Shown here: positions 34,823 through 45,115 of the stretch, one piece after another
Numbering within the stretch: position 1 is the first letter of the stretch
Layout: each line of letters starts with the position of its first letter
From: Thermohalobaculum sp039026375
GTDB taxonomy: Bacteria; Pseudomonadota; Alphaproteobacteria; Rhodobacterales; Rhodobacteraceae
DNA length: 64,000 nucleotides
NCBI GenBank assembly: GCA_039026375.1
Contig: JBCCML010000004.1
Span: 1-64,000, forward strand
Direction of reading: 5' to 3'
Position numbers and translations under genes: made by a program
The notes under the pieces: generated by a model
What the model was told of the DNA's origin: nothing
The model's database searches: none
What the model saw: only the letters and a program-made list of their open reading frames with translations

Positions 34823-35695
34823 CTAACCTTCTGTGCCGACCGGACCCAAGCACAGCACTGCGTTCATCTTGGTCCGCTTCGCCATCACATAGTTCGCCGC
34901 CAGCAGACGCGCCAGTGCGGGGGTATCCGCACCCCGCTGCGCTTCTATTACCACAAGATGGGGCAGCAACGCCGGTGGCGCGTTATCCAGGAAGTGGGCG
35001 AGGACGCGGTCCTCGATCCCTTCGATATCGATTTTCAGTGCGTCGATGCGGGGAAAGCCAGCCTCGACCACCAGATCAAGCAGGGGGCGGGTCGTCACCT
35101 GGGTGCCTTTGTCGGCGAGGCTGAGTTCGCCCCTATTGGCATGATCGACAGTGATGTGCGCTGTCCCCGCTTGATCCGACAATGCCACCGGCGCCACCGT
35201 AACTTCCGAGGCGTCGGACGCCGCAAGATTAAACTGCAGTCGCGCCAGATTTTCCGGATCGGGTTCAATCGCCAGGATGCGGATGGACTTGCCCTGCGCC
35301 TCAGCCCGCACCGATAGTGTGTAGAGCCCGGCATTCGCGCCTGCATCAACGAAATAGACTGGTTCATCCGCAGCCCGCACGGCATCGCCCAAGCTGGATC
35401 TTTCCACCCAGTCCCAGAACTGCACGCCGGCAAACACACGTTTATCGCTCAGGTTCTGGTCGGGGTATAACCGCGCCATCTGGCCGGGAAATGCCTCGAC
35501 GTCAAAAGGGCCGGCGCGGCCAGCCGTGACGATCCGGCGGATCACCGAGCAGGCCCGACGCGCCAAGCCGCTGCGGCCAAGCGATTGTGCATACCTGCGC
35601 AAGCCCTCCCGCCCAGGCGACAGGGCATAGGCACCAAAGGCGGCCATGCCGTCAGGCACGCCCGCCTCCGCGCCCCGCACCGCGGGGGAGATCAT
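34823..35695 (-). CDS. FkbM-family SAM-dependent methyltransferase
   Basis: 290 aa. The Rossmann core has VYFVDAGANAGLYTL (motif I, SAM binding), IEPDPENLARL (acidic ribose-binding Glu) and LKIDIEGIEDRVL, typical of Methyltransf_21/FkbM proteins, which O-methylate sugars or polyketides; the acceptor here is unknown. It starts 2 bases after the dnaK stop and ends 9 bases before dnaJ. The N-terminal 16 residues are uncertain: AAGG directly abuts the ATG at 35695, and an internal ATG at 35647 lacks a ribosome site. An insertion between dnaK and dnaJ is unusual. Confidence 0.85.
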   Translation of the reverse strand: MISPAVRGAEAGVPDGMAAFGAYALSPGREGLRRYAQSLGRSGLARRACSVIRRIVTAGRAGPFDVEAFPGQMARLYPDQNLSDKRVFAGVQFWDWVERSSLGDAVRAADEPVYFVDAGANAGLYTLSVRAEAQGKSIRILAIEPDPENLARLQFNLAASDASEVTVAPVALSDQAGTAHITVDHANRGELSLADKGTQVTTRPLLDLVVEAGFPRIDALKIDIEGIEDRVLAHFLDNAPPALLPHLVVIEAQRGADTPALARLLAANYVMAKRTKMNAVLCLGPVGTEG

Positions 35696-35697
35696 CC

Positions 35698-37620
<1,923 letters not shown>

Positions 37621-37730
37621 GCTTTTCCTTTTGGCGATCTGGGCATGAGGACCCGTGAGCGGCGTCCCCAGCCATCCCTTGGAATGGCAGCGGTGATGGC
37701 AGACATCACCATGCCGACGTTGCGGCCGGA

Positions 37731-37758
37731 TATATGAGGCACCTCACCGGTGTGCAAG
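37731..37758 (-). promoter_or_regulatory. Sigma32 (RpoH)-type heat-shock promoter for dnaK
   Basis: On the minus strand, CTTGCAC (37758-37752) and CTCATATA (37738-37731) are separated by 13 bases. This fits the RpoH pattern CTTG..., about 13, then CCCATnT/CnTATAT. It lies 111 bases upstream of the dnaK start. No CIRCE element was seen here, consistent with sigma32 control of dnaK in alphaproteobacteria. Confidence 0.6.
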
Positions 37759-38031
37759 CGCTTGCGGCGCAATTGTTTAAACGAGATCAGATGAGGATTT
37801 TTTGGTCACAGGGATGCACGTCGCATTCAGCGTAATGATGTCGTATTCTCAGTGATATGTAAGCTCCGAGGTACCAGGGCCGGGCCAAGACCGTCGCGCA
37901 AGATACGGCCGAACATGATGTCGAGCGACCAGGATGTATCATGAGACCTAAACGCCAAGGATCGTTCGAGAGCACCGTTGTCTGGTTTGGGCAAAGCGGA
38001 GTGGTGCATTCGAGATACCGGTGTTTAGTTC
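37759..38031. other. Gene-free stretch between dnaK and alkB
   Basis: This AT-richer DNA separates the divergent dnaK and alkB genes; together with the dnaK leader it makes a 411-base gap. A 62-codon open frame on the minus strand (37787-37975) has no ribosome site and a composition unlike its neighbours, so it is not called. Apart from the heat-shock promoter nothing is recognised. Confidence 0.5.
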
Positions 38032-38655
38032 GTGACTGACCACTTAGGGGCCGCAGAAAGCATTGCTGGCTTTCAGATCTATCGCACCTTCCTAGGCTAT
38101 GGCGAGCAGGTCAGCGTTGTCGCATCAGTCAGACAGATCATTGCAGCCGCACCGCTGGTGCAACCGGTCACCGCATGGGGAAAACCGATGAGTGTGCGGA
38201 TGACGTCTGCCGGGCGGGTTGGCTGGGTGATCGACCGGGGTCGTTATCGGTATTCTGACTGCCATCCCGAGACTGGCGCGCCCTGGCCAAACATCCCCAA
38301 GTCAGTTTTACGCATATGGAACGCGATATCCGACTGGCCCGGACCTCCCGATAGTTGCCTAGTGAATTGGTACAGCCCCAACGCACGGATGGGTCTGCAT
38401 CAGGATAAGGACGAACGAGATTTCAGCGCGCCTGTCGTTTCCATCTCGCTTGGGGACCCAGCGCGTTTTCGCATCGGCGGGACAGACCGAAAGGATCCGA
38501 CAGCCTCTACCATTCTATCGTCGGGTGATGTCGTCGTGATGGGTGGGGATGCGCGGTTGGCCTTTCACGGGGTCGATCGCATCCTGTCCGGTGATGGTCG
38601 TTCACCGCTATCTGGACCAGGGCGTCTAAACTTGACGCTGCGGGTCGTCGCCTGA
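38032..38655 (+). CDS. alkB: AlkB-type alpha-ketoglutarate-dependent dioxygenase
   Basis: Removes alkyl lesions such as 1-methyladenine and 3-methylcytosine from DNA or RNA by oxidative demethylation. 207 aa with the iron ligands His123, Asp125 (LHQDKDE) and His179 (FHGVDRI), and the ketoglutarate-binding Arg198 and Arg204 (GRLNLTLR), in the same spacing as E. coli AlkB. Start is a GTG at 38032 without a clear Shine-Dalgarno sequence. Followed by a terminator at 38753; transcribed divergently from dnaK. Confidence 0.93.
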   Translation: MTDHLGAAESIAGFQIYRTFLGYGEQVSVVASVRQIIAAAPLVQPVTAWGKPMSVRMTSAGRVGWVIDRGRYRYSDCHPETGAPWPNIPKSVLRIWNAISDWPGPPDSCLVNWYSPNARMGLHQDKDERDFSAPVVSISLGDPARFRIGGTDRKDPTASTILSSGDVVVMGGDARLAFHGVDRILSGDGRSPLSGPGRLNLTLRVVA

Positions 38656-38752
38656 GTGATAGACATCAATCTGACTTCCGCTGAACAGCAGGATTTCTAC
38701 CTGTCGGAATAGGCGGGCCGTGCACTTCGCCTAACACCAGAATCGGTTGCCT

Positions 38753-38777
38753 AAAAAGTAGCACTGGCTACGTTTTT
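38753..38777 (+). terminator. Bidirectional-looking terminator after alkB
   Basis: AAAAAGTAGC-ACTG-GCTACGTTTTT: a 5-bp GC-containing core (GTAGC/GCTAC) extended by A-T pairs, ending in T5. It lies about 100 bases past alkB and ahead of the B12-domain gene. Confidence 0.65.
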
Positions 38778-38785
38778 CCGGTGAC

Positions 38786-38803
38786 TGTTTGATCAAATCC
38801 ACA
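38786..38803 (+). promoter_or_regulatory. TGT-N12-ACA motif (PpsR/CrtJ-like box) before the B12-domain gene
   Basis: TGT (38786-38788), twelve bases TTGATCAAATCC, then ACA (38801-38803), with an inner TTGATCAA palindrome. This equals the redox/light regulator PpsR (CrtJ) consensus. It is 63 bases upstream of the start of a B12-binding-domain gene. A single site can occur by chance, and no photosynthesis genes are in view. Confidence 0.3.
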
Positions 38804-38866
38804 ACGTCCAACGATGGGGCAGCAGCTGCACGATAGAGGCGGCAAGCCCCCAAAGGGAGAAACCAG

Positions 38867-39670
38867 ATGGTCAGCGAGGGCAAGGGCCCAGACCCGTTCG
38901 ACCTGGATTTGTATGGAGATGCGCACGACGACATCGTGCAGCTGACCGGTCGACTATCACACCGGACAATTCGACTGCTGGCCGAAGAAGTCGTTGTCCG
39001 ACTTTCCACTCGTGTTGCCCCACGCGAACCCGATCTGCCTGTGCCCAGCCAAGACGAGATTAATCTGCTGGCGCGGGCGCTTGTCGCTGACGACCGCGAT
39101 GCCTGGACAGAAGTTTTGGCAATTCCCGAAGCGGCGGGGGCGTCTGTCAGGCAGATCTACTTGGAGTATCTGGGCGCCGCGGCCAAACGGCTGGGTGAAT
39201 GGTGGAATTCAGACCGGATGACCTTTGCCGAGGTCACGATCGGTGTAGGTCGGATTTACGCCATCATGCGCAGTTTGCGCCCCGATCATGAGGTTTGGTC
39301 AGCCAACCACAGCAGCGCGTTTTTCACCGCGGTCCCCGGGGAGACGCATACGCTTGGGGTCAGCATGGCAGCCGATATTTTCCGGCAGCGCGGTTGGGAG
39401 ATTAAGCTGAAAGTGGGCCTGGACCACGACCGCATCGTGCGGGAGGTGGCAGAAGGAGAATGGACCCTGGTGGGCATCTCGGCCAGTAGCTCCCGCTTCA
39501 TCACTGATCTGGTCCGTTTGATTGTGGCGCTCAGGGTGACGCAGCCGCTGACAAAAGTGTTGGTGAGCGGTGCAATCGTCAACCAGCAGCCAAACATTAT
39601 TGGCGTCACTGGCGCCGATTTTGCCACCATGGATATCGACGAAGCAATCCGGGATCTGGAGCACGCCTAG
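38867..39670 (+). CDS. Cobalamin (B12)-binding domain protein
   Basis: 267 aa. The N-terminal half is helical and includes a helical bundle (SVRQIYLEYLGAAAKRLGEWW) as found before B12 domains in AerR/PpaA-like and photoreceptor proteins. The Rossmann-like B12 domain begins near residue 155 with GETHTLGVSMAADIFRQRGW, in which the usual DxHxxG cobalamin-ligand loop reads ExHxxG, still with His. VLVSGAIVNQQPNIIGVTGADF completes the fold. It probably works as a cytoplasmic light or redox sensor or anti-repressor rather than an enzyme. A PAS histidine kinase gene converges on it 39 bases downstream. Confidence 0.85.
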   Translation: MVSEGKGPDPFDLDLYGDAHDDIVQLTGRLSHRTIRLLAEEVVVRLSTRVAPREPDLPVPSQDEINLLARALVADDRDAWTEVLAIPEAAGASVRQIYLEYLGAAAKRLGEWWNSDRMTFAEVTIGVGRIYAIMRSLRPDHEVWSANHSSAFFTAVPGETHTLGVSMAADIFRQRGWEIKLKVGLDHDRIVREVAEGEWTLVGISASSSRFITDLVRLIVALRVTQPLTKVLVSGAIVNQQPNIIGVTGADFATMDIDEAIRDLEHA

Positions 39671-39688
39671 GGGCGCGCGCCGAACGCT

Positions 39689-39710
39689 ACCTGTTAACCA
39701 GGTGCTTTTT
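39689..39710 (+). terminator. Terminator after the B12-domain gene
   Basis: ACCTG-TTAAC-CAGGT stem followed by GC and T5, placed between the convergent B12-domain and histidine kinase genes, overlapping the kinase stop codon by two bases. Confidence 0.6.
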
Positions 39711-41298
39711 AGTCGGTGTTCTGCATCCCGCGACGGCAACGCTGAAAGGTCAGCCGAACCTGAAACGTCGTGCCCTCGCCCAGGCGTGACGTCACCTGGA
39801 TCGTGCCACCCATCATGTCCACCAGCTTCTGCGTGATCGACAGGCCCAATCCCGCACCGCCGTGCCGACGTGTCACCGTGCCATCAATTTGGTAAAAGCG
39901 CTCGAATATCTGATCCAGCTTGTCTTCAGCAATCCCGACGCCGGTGTCGGCGATAGTGAAGGTGACTGTGACACCTTCCGGCCCTTCGGTGAAATCAACG
40001 CCCAGCTCGACCTGGCCCTGTTCCGTAAATTTCACAGCATTGGTCAGCAAGTTCAGCAGGATCTGCTTGATGCGGACGATGTCGCCGCGCAGTGGCGGGA
40101 TCTGATCTGCATTGCCGGTCAGCTTTAACTGCAGCTGCGTGGGGTCAATCGAAGGGCTGACCAAGCCGAGACACTCAGCAAGCAGATGCGAAAGCTCGAC
40201 CCTTTCCTCAACCACATCGAACGTATCAGCGTCTATTCGGCTGAGATCTAAGATATCGTCAATCAAGCGCAGCAAGACCTTGCCAGATTTGGTGATCACA
40301 TCGACTAAGTCGCGCTCTCGGTCACCCAGCTCTGCCCGTTCCATAAGCGCTGCGACACCCAAAATACCGTTCAGCGGTGTGCGCATCTCGTGGCTCATGC
40401 GAGCGACGAATTCGGATTTATGCCGGCTGGATTCCTCGGCTTCACGACGGGCGGCCTCAAGCGCTTCTTCGCGGCCGATATCTTCTGTGATGTCGCGCAT
40501 GGTCATCACGCAACCGCCGCCAGGTAGATTGGTCTTATTGATGTTCAGCGTGCGCCCATTGGCCAGCGGCCGTCGCACTGTTGTGGTTTCCGGATCAAAA
40601 GCAAACTCTCGACGACGCTCTATTTCTTCGCGGCGTTGGCGGACGCTCAGGTCCTTCATGTCGCCCATTGCGGCGACCATATCGTCGTAGCTGATACCCC
40701 AATGCACCGCGTCGGCATCGATGTCGTACAGTTTAAGAAACGGCGTGTTGAAGATGCGGAAACGGGCGTTTGCGTCCAGCAACGTGATTCCGTCAGTCGT
40801 GTTTTCGAGCAGGCTTGCCATGTAGAGCCGCTGACGTTCGATCTCGCGAGCCGAGCGGTCGCTGTCCGTGACATCTACGCATACGGCGATGGAATCTCCG
40901 ACCACCGTCTCGGTCCGGTAGATATCAAGAACCCGGCCATTCGGTAGCCGGCGACGCTCCAATCGCGTTTCTTCAGAGCCCCAAGTGCTGACGCGGCGGC
41001 GCACCTGTTCTTCGATCGACTGACCCGGGGCCGGGCCCAGCATCCCGGCAGATGCCAGTACCGTGAAAGCGGTCACAAGATCGTCACCCACGCACAACTG
41101 ACCGCGTGGCAGTTCAAACAGTGCTCGGAAGCTGGCATTCATGTACTTTACCAGCCGATCACTGCCGACGACGATAATCCCGTCCCGCAGGGACTCCAGA
41201 AACTCCGTCAAGACTGGATCAGGCACATCCCAACTGGACCGGGCGCCAACAACGCCGAGCGTTTCGATTACCGATCGATCCAAATCTTCAAACGCCAT
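39709..41298 (-). CDS. PAS-domain sensor histidine kinase
   Basis: 529 aa from the ATG at 41298 (GGAG 5 bases upstream); the open frame continues upstream into the leuB promoter and start, but without a comparable site. Two PAS domains (about 35-140 and 155-265) precede a HisKA dimerisation domain with the phosphoacceptor in FVARMSHEMRTPLNGILG, and a HATPase domain with NLLTNAVKF, DTGVGI and GGAGLGLSI. No membrane span and no receiver domain, so a cytosolic sensor needing a separate partner. It ends close to, and convergent with, the B12-domain gene. Confidence 0.92.
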   Translation of the reverse strand: MAFEDLDRSVIETLGVVGARSSWDVPDPVLTEFLESLRDGIIVVGSDRLVKYMNASFRALFELPRGQLCVGDDLVTAFTVLASAGMLGPAPGQSIEEQVRRRVSTWGSEETRLERRRLPNGRVLDIYRTETVVGDSIAVCVDVTDSDRSAREIERQRLYMASLLENTTDGITLLDANARFRIFNTPFLKLYDIDADAVHWGISYDDMVAAMGDMKDLSVRQRREEIERRREFAFDPETTTVRRPLANGRTLNINKTNLPGGGCVMTMRDITEDIGREEALEAARREAEESSRHKSEFVARMSHEMRTPLNGILGVAALMERAELGDRERDLVDVITKSGKVLLRLIDDILDLSRIDADTFDVVEERVELSHLLAECLGLVSPSIDPTQLQLKLTGNADQIPPLRGDIVRIKQILLNLLTNAVKFTEQGQVELGVDFTEGPEGVTVTFTIADTGVGIAEDKLDQIFERFYQIDGTVTRRHGGAGLGLSITQKLVDMMGGTIQVTSRLGEGTTFQVRLTFQRCRRGMQNTD

Positions 41299-41470
41299 CT
41301 GGTCTCCGCTAGGCGGCAAAGCAGGCAAAGCGGCCTGCACGTCCATTCCACATTCGTACTGCGCCCGTGATATTTGCGCAAATATAGCACATTGCGAGCG
41401 CGCGCTTGATCTGGGCCGCGCGATTGCGCCATAGACGCCGTCGACAAATGATACCGGAGGGGCACGGACT

Positions 41471-42571
41471 ATGACAATGAAGCTTTTGATCCTGCCGGGG
41501 GATGGCATTGGCCCCGAAGTGATGGCCGAAGTCAAAAAGCTCATCGACTGGCTGCGCCAGAACCGAGGGTTGGATTTCCATGTCGAACAGGATCTGGTCG
41601 GGGGTGCGGCTTATGATGCGCACGGCACCCCCCTGGCCGATGCAACAATGGAAAAAGCACAGGCCGTGGATGCGGTGCTTCTTGGCGCCGTCGGCGGGCC
41701 AAAATATGATGTGCTAGATTTCTCGTTAAAGCCCGAACGCGGTCTACTGCGTTTGCGCAAAGAAATGGACCTGTTCGCAAACCTGCGTCCAGCACAGTGC
41801 TTCGATGCGTTGGCGGAGTATTCTTCGCTAAAGCCTGATGTCGTCGCGGGCCTAGACATCATGATCGTGCGCGAGCTGACCTCGGGCATGTACTTTGGTG
41901 AGCCGCGGGGCATCCATACAGAAGGTAACGAGCGGGTCGGCATCAACACCCACCGCTACACAACCTCGGAAATCCGCCGTGTCGCTAAAGCTGGGTTCGA
42001 ACTGGCAATGAAGCGCGACAAGCGCCTGTGTTCGATGGAAAAGGCCAATGTGATGGAGGCCGGCATCCTGTGGCGTGAAGAGGTCGAGGTGGTGGCGAAG
42101 GACTACCCCGAGGTCCAGCTAAGCCACATGTACGCAGACAATGGCGCCATGCAGTTGGTCCGTGCGCCAAAGCAGTTCGACGTCATCGTCACCGACAATC
42201 TGTTTGGCGATATCCTTTCGGACTGCGCAGCGATGCTGACCGGCTCTCTCGGCATGTTGCCGTCGGCCAGCCTGGGCGCGCCGATGGACAATGGGCGGCC
42301 GAAAGCACTGTACGAGCCGGTACATGGCTCAGCCCCGGACATCGCAGGACAGGGTAAAGCGAACCCCTGCGCCTGCATCCTTAGCTTCGCCATGGCGCTC
42401 CGCTATTCGTTTGATCTAGGCACCGAGGCAGACGCAGTCGAAGGTGCCGTCAACGATGTGTTGGACCAGGGCGTGCGCACCGCAGACCTGGCGCAGGCCG
42501 ACGGCGCAACACCGGTGTCTACGTCTCAAATGGGCGATGCGGTCTTGGCGGCCCTGGCAGCACGAATCTAG
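41471..42571 (+). CDS. leuB: 3-isopropylmalate dehydrogenase
   Basis: Third enzyme of leucine synthesis, oxidising 3-isopropylmalate with NAD. 366 aa with the N-terminal LILPGDGIGPEV, the substrate-binding RPERGLLRLRKEMDLFANLRP-type segment (KPERGLLRLRK), RELTSGMYFGEP and the NAD-binding VHGSAPDIAGQGKANP. GGAGG lies 10 bases before the ATG at 41471. leuC and leuD are not adjacent in this window. Divergent from the PAS kinase with a 172-bp gap. Confidence 0.97.
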   Translation: MTMKLLILPGDGIGPEVMAEVKKLIDWLRQNRGLDFHVEQDLVGGAAYDAHGTPLADATMEKAQAVDAVLLGAVGGPKYDVLDFSLKPERGLLRLRKEMDLFANLRPAQCFDALAEYSSLKPDVVAGLDIMIVRELTSGMYFGEPRGIHTEGNERVGINTHRYTTSEIRRVAKAGFELAMKRDKRLCSMEKANVMEAGILWREEVEVVAKDYPEVQLSHMYADNGAMQLVRAPKQFDVIVTDNLFGDILSDCAAMLTGSLGMLPSASLGAPMDNGRPKALYEPVHGSAPDIAGQGKANPCACILSFAMALRYSFDLGTEADAVEGAVNDVLDQGVRTADLAQADGATPVSTSQMGDAVLAALAARI

Positions 42572-42705
42572 CTGCTGACGTGGTGGGGGCGATTTCAGCA
42601 ACTGGTACTTGATCCACCGGTGCAATTCGGAGCAGCGCTGAAACAGATTTGTCTGAGCGTCGGGCACGTGTATCATTCACCCGGGAAATGTGGGTGGAGG
42701 ATTCA

Positions 42706-43002
42706 ATGAAGAAACGATCTCTTTCGGCAATTGCCGGTATCGGTTTTCTGGCGTCGGTAGGCGCAACACCGGCGCAGGCCGCATGTGTTTACAACGACGT
42801 CTATTACGATGTCGGTGTCACGCTTTGCTTCGGTGGATGGGTTCAGGAGTGCACTGTGGCCGGGTACTGGAAAGCCGTCGGCATGTGCAACATGACCGAT
42901 CCCCAGGAGCCGCGTGTTCGGATTGATCCGAAACAGCAGCCGATTTTGGCTAGGCTGACCGGTAAGGACCCAATACTTCTGCCGCAGACGACGAAGCGGT
43001 GA
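42706..43002 (+). CDS. Small secreted cysteine-containing protein
   Basis: 98 aa from the ATG at 42706, which has TGGAGG 5 bases upstream. A signal peptide (KKRSLSAIAG...TPAQA, about residues 1-25) precedes a short domain with paired cysteines (CVYND, LCFGGW, ECTVAG, MCN) spaced like the DUF1496 type of periplasmic proteins, then a Pro-rich tail. The four cysteines could form two disulfides in the periplasm. Function unknown. Confidence 0.75.
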   Translation: MKKRSLSAIAGIGFLASVGATPAQAACVYNDVYYDVGVTLCFGGWVQECTVAGYWKAVGMCNMTDPQEPRVRIDPKQQPILARLTGKDPILLPQTTKR

Positions 43003-43060
43003 AACGCACACACAGCTGACCTGCGGCTCTCGCCGACGCGCCTGTGCAATGTTCCTGCGT

Positions 43061-43429
43061 TCAGCGTGGCAGATCCACGCTGAACGTCGCGGCACCCCAG
43101 CCGTGCACGCTGTCACGGGCCTGAACCATTACAGTGCTGACCCCAGGGGGAATGACGACCCCTGCCAATGAGCGTGTGAACGGCTGCTCCTCGACATGCG
43201 GATGATGCAGCGTGCGCGTGCCATAGACGGTACCGTCCGGACCGACAATGCGCCATGCATCAGCATAATGCTCCCAGCCAGTGTCTGCATGTCGAACCGT
43301 CACCTCGAACCGCCATGAATTGCCGTTTGCCTGCGCGGTCGCTGCCAGTACCTCGACGTCCCCTGCAAACGCAGATCCAATTCCAAGGTTGAGAGCCAGT
43401 CCAACCGATAACGTCGCTAACCAGCGCAT
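43061..43429 (-). CDS. Secreted protein of unknown function, conserved type
   Basis: 122 aa with a signal peptide (residues 1-22, ending AFA). The mature part is a single beta-sandwich-like domain with Trp and His rich motifs: SWRFEVTVRHADTGWEHYAD, VYGTRTLHHPHVEEQPFTR and VQARDSVHGWG. The HHPH cluster could bind metal, but this is speculative. I recall similar sequences in marine alphaproteobacteria, without a known role. Convergent with the small secreted protein upstream. Confidence 0.75.
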   Translation of the reverse strand: MRWLATLSVGLALNLGIGSAFAGDVEVLAATAQANGNSWRFEVTVRHADTGWEHYADAWRIVGPDGTVYGTRTLHHPHVEEQPFTRSLAGVVIPPGVSTVMVQARDSVHGWGAATFSVDLPR

Positions 43430-43525
43430 GTTTGTCTCCCTCGTGCTCTCGCTCTTTAACTTGTCGTTAAGCCAGATTCCGTCAATTCCCGCAAAATTTG
43501 TCTAACACGATCTGAGGAGGCGCCG

Positions 43526-45025
43526 TTGATTACCCGTGCGCATACCGTTGCTTTTCTGGGGGTCGAGGCAAAACCGGTCGAGGTTCAGTGCGCAATTTCG
43601 CCAGGATTGCCGGCGTTTAATCTTGTTGGATTGCCTGACAAAGCTGTTTCGGAGTCAAAGGAACGGGTGCGCGCTGCCATGGCCGCAATCGGCGTGGCGC
43701 TGCCATCTGCGCGGATCACCATCAACCTATCCCCAGCTGATCTACCAAAGGCGGGTTCCCACTACGACTTACCAATCGCGCTGTCCCTTATGGCGGCATT
43801 GGAAGCGATCCCAGCCGAGGAAGTCGATCGATATGTGGCCATGGGGGAGCTGTCGCTGGATGGCCAAATCGGTGCGGTGCAAGGCGCTCTGCCAGCGGCC
43901 ATCGCCGCGGCAGCACAGGACCGGGGATTGATTTGCGCAGCAGCAGCAGGGCGAGAGGCTGCTTGGGTCACCGCTGCAGAAGTCTTGGCACCAACATCCC
44001 TGATTGCAGTGGTCAATCACTTCGCGGGACGCGAGCCCTTGGGACATCCAGAACCGGGCCTAGTCTCCTCGCGCCGGGACACAGCGGACCTGGCCGATGT
44101 CAAAGGACAGGAAATCGCGCGAAGGGCGATCGAGGTCGCCGCCGCGGGCGGCCATCATGTGCTGATGGTGGGGGCGCCGGGTTCTGGAAAATCCATGCTG
44201 GCACGCCGTTTGACCGGGATTATGCCCGCCCTGACGCCAGAGGAAGCGCTTGAAGTCGCCACGATCAAGTCCCTTTCGGCAGACATGCGTTCAGGAGAGA
44301 TTTGCCGGGAACGGCCCTACCGCGAGCCGCACCACTCGGCCTCCCGTGCGGCCATGATCGGCGGCGGAAAGAACGCAAGCCCGGGGGAAATTAGTTTAGC
44401 GCATCTTGGAGTGCTCTTTCTGGACGAACTGCCCGAGTTCGACCGCAACGTTCTCGACTCGCTGCGCGAGCCCTTGGAGACGGGGCAAGTCGCCGTGTCC
44501 CGGGCGATGGCCCGCGTGACATATCCCGCAAAGTTCCTGTTGGTTGCCGCGATGAATCCTTGTCGTTGCGCCTATCTGAACGATCCGGCTCGAGCCTGTT
44601 CACGGGCACCTCGTTGCGGTCAGGACTATCAGGCGCGATTGTCCGGACCCTTGATCGATCGCTTTGACATCCGCATCGAAGTTCCTCCAGTCACCCCTGA
44701 CATTATGAGCCTGCCAGGCCACGGCGAGACGTCAGCCCGTGTCTCTCACCGTGTTGCCGAGGCGCGTGCGGCACAGGCCGACCGGGCACGGGATGGTTGC
44801 GGGACCAACAGCGACCTGGAAGGGGAGGAGCTGGAGCACGTCGCTACCCCGGATGATGCGGGCCGCAACTTTTTGCAAGAAGCGGCCGAACGCTTCCGGT
44901 ACACTGCGCGCGGATATCACCGCGTTCTTAGGCTTGCTCGGACCCTAGCCGATCTGGAGGGCGCAACGGCGGTAAAACGTATCCATGTGGCAGAAGCGGT
45001 CTCCTACCGCCGGACGATGGCGTAG
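43526..45025 (+). CDS. YifB/ComM-family Mg-chelatase-like AAA+ ATPase
   Basis: 499 aa hexameric-type AAA+ protein. ComM is a branch-migration helicase that extends heteroduplexes during natural transformation. An N-terminal Lon-protease-like (ChlI) domain (1-170: LPAFNLVGLPDKAVSESKERV) precedes the AAA core: Walker A VGAPGSGKSML, Walker B GVLFLDELPEF, and the Mg-chelatase C-terminal domain with AMNPCRCAYL. The start is TTG at 43526: GAGGAGG lies 5 bases upstream and the family N-terminus begins there. The rare start may keep expression low. Confidence 0.93.
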   Translation: MITRAHTVAFLGVEAKPVEVQCAISPGLPAFNLVGLPDKAVSESKERVRAAMAAIGVALPSARITINLSPADLPKAGSHYDLPIALSLMAALEAIPAEEVDRYVAMGELSLDGQIGAVQGALPAAIAAAAQDRGLICAAAAGREAAWVTAAEVLAPTSLIAVVNHFAGREPLGHPEPGLVSSRRDTADLADVKGQEIARRAIEVAAAGGHHVLMVGAPGSGKSMLARRLTGIMPALTPEEALEVATIKSLSADMRSGEICRERPYREPHHSASRAAMIGGGKNASPGEISLAHLGVLFLDELPEFDRNVLDSLREPLETGQVAVSRAMARVTYPAKFLLVAAMNPCRCAYLNDPARACSRAPRCGQDYQARLSGPLIDRFDIRIEVPPVTPDIMSLPGHGETSARVSHRVAEARAAQADRARDGCGTNSDLEGEELEHVATPDDAGRNFLQEAAERFRYTARGYHRVLRLARTLADLEGATAVKRIHVAEAVSYRRTMA

Positions 45026-45115
45026 TCTCCAATGTCGCTGGCATTGCCCTCGTTTAGCCAAAATATTGCAGTTCAGCTTTGCGGGTGCGATGGGCTTACA
45101 GGACGAACAAAGGCG

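Noticed and set aside
34034..35317. 427-codon plus-strand open frame
   Set aside because: Lies antisense to dnaJ and the FkbM gene; composition mirrors their codon bias and no ribosome site or family motif is present.
37787..37975. 62-codon minus-strand frame between dnaK and alkB
   Set aside because: No ribosome site, atypical Cys/His-rich composition, and located in AT-rich promoter DNA.
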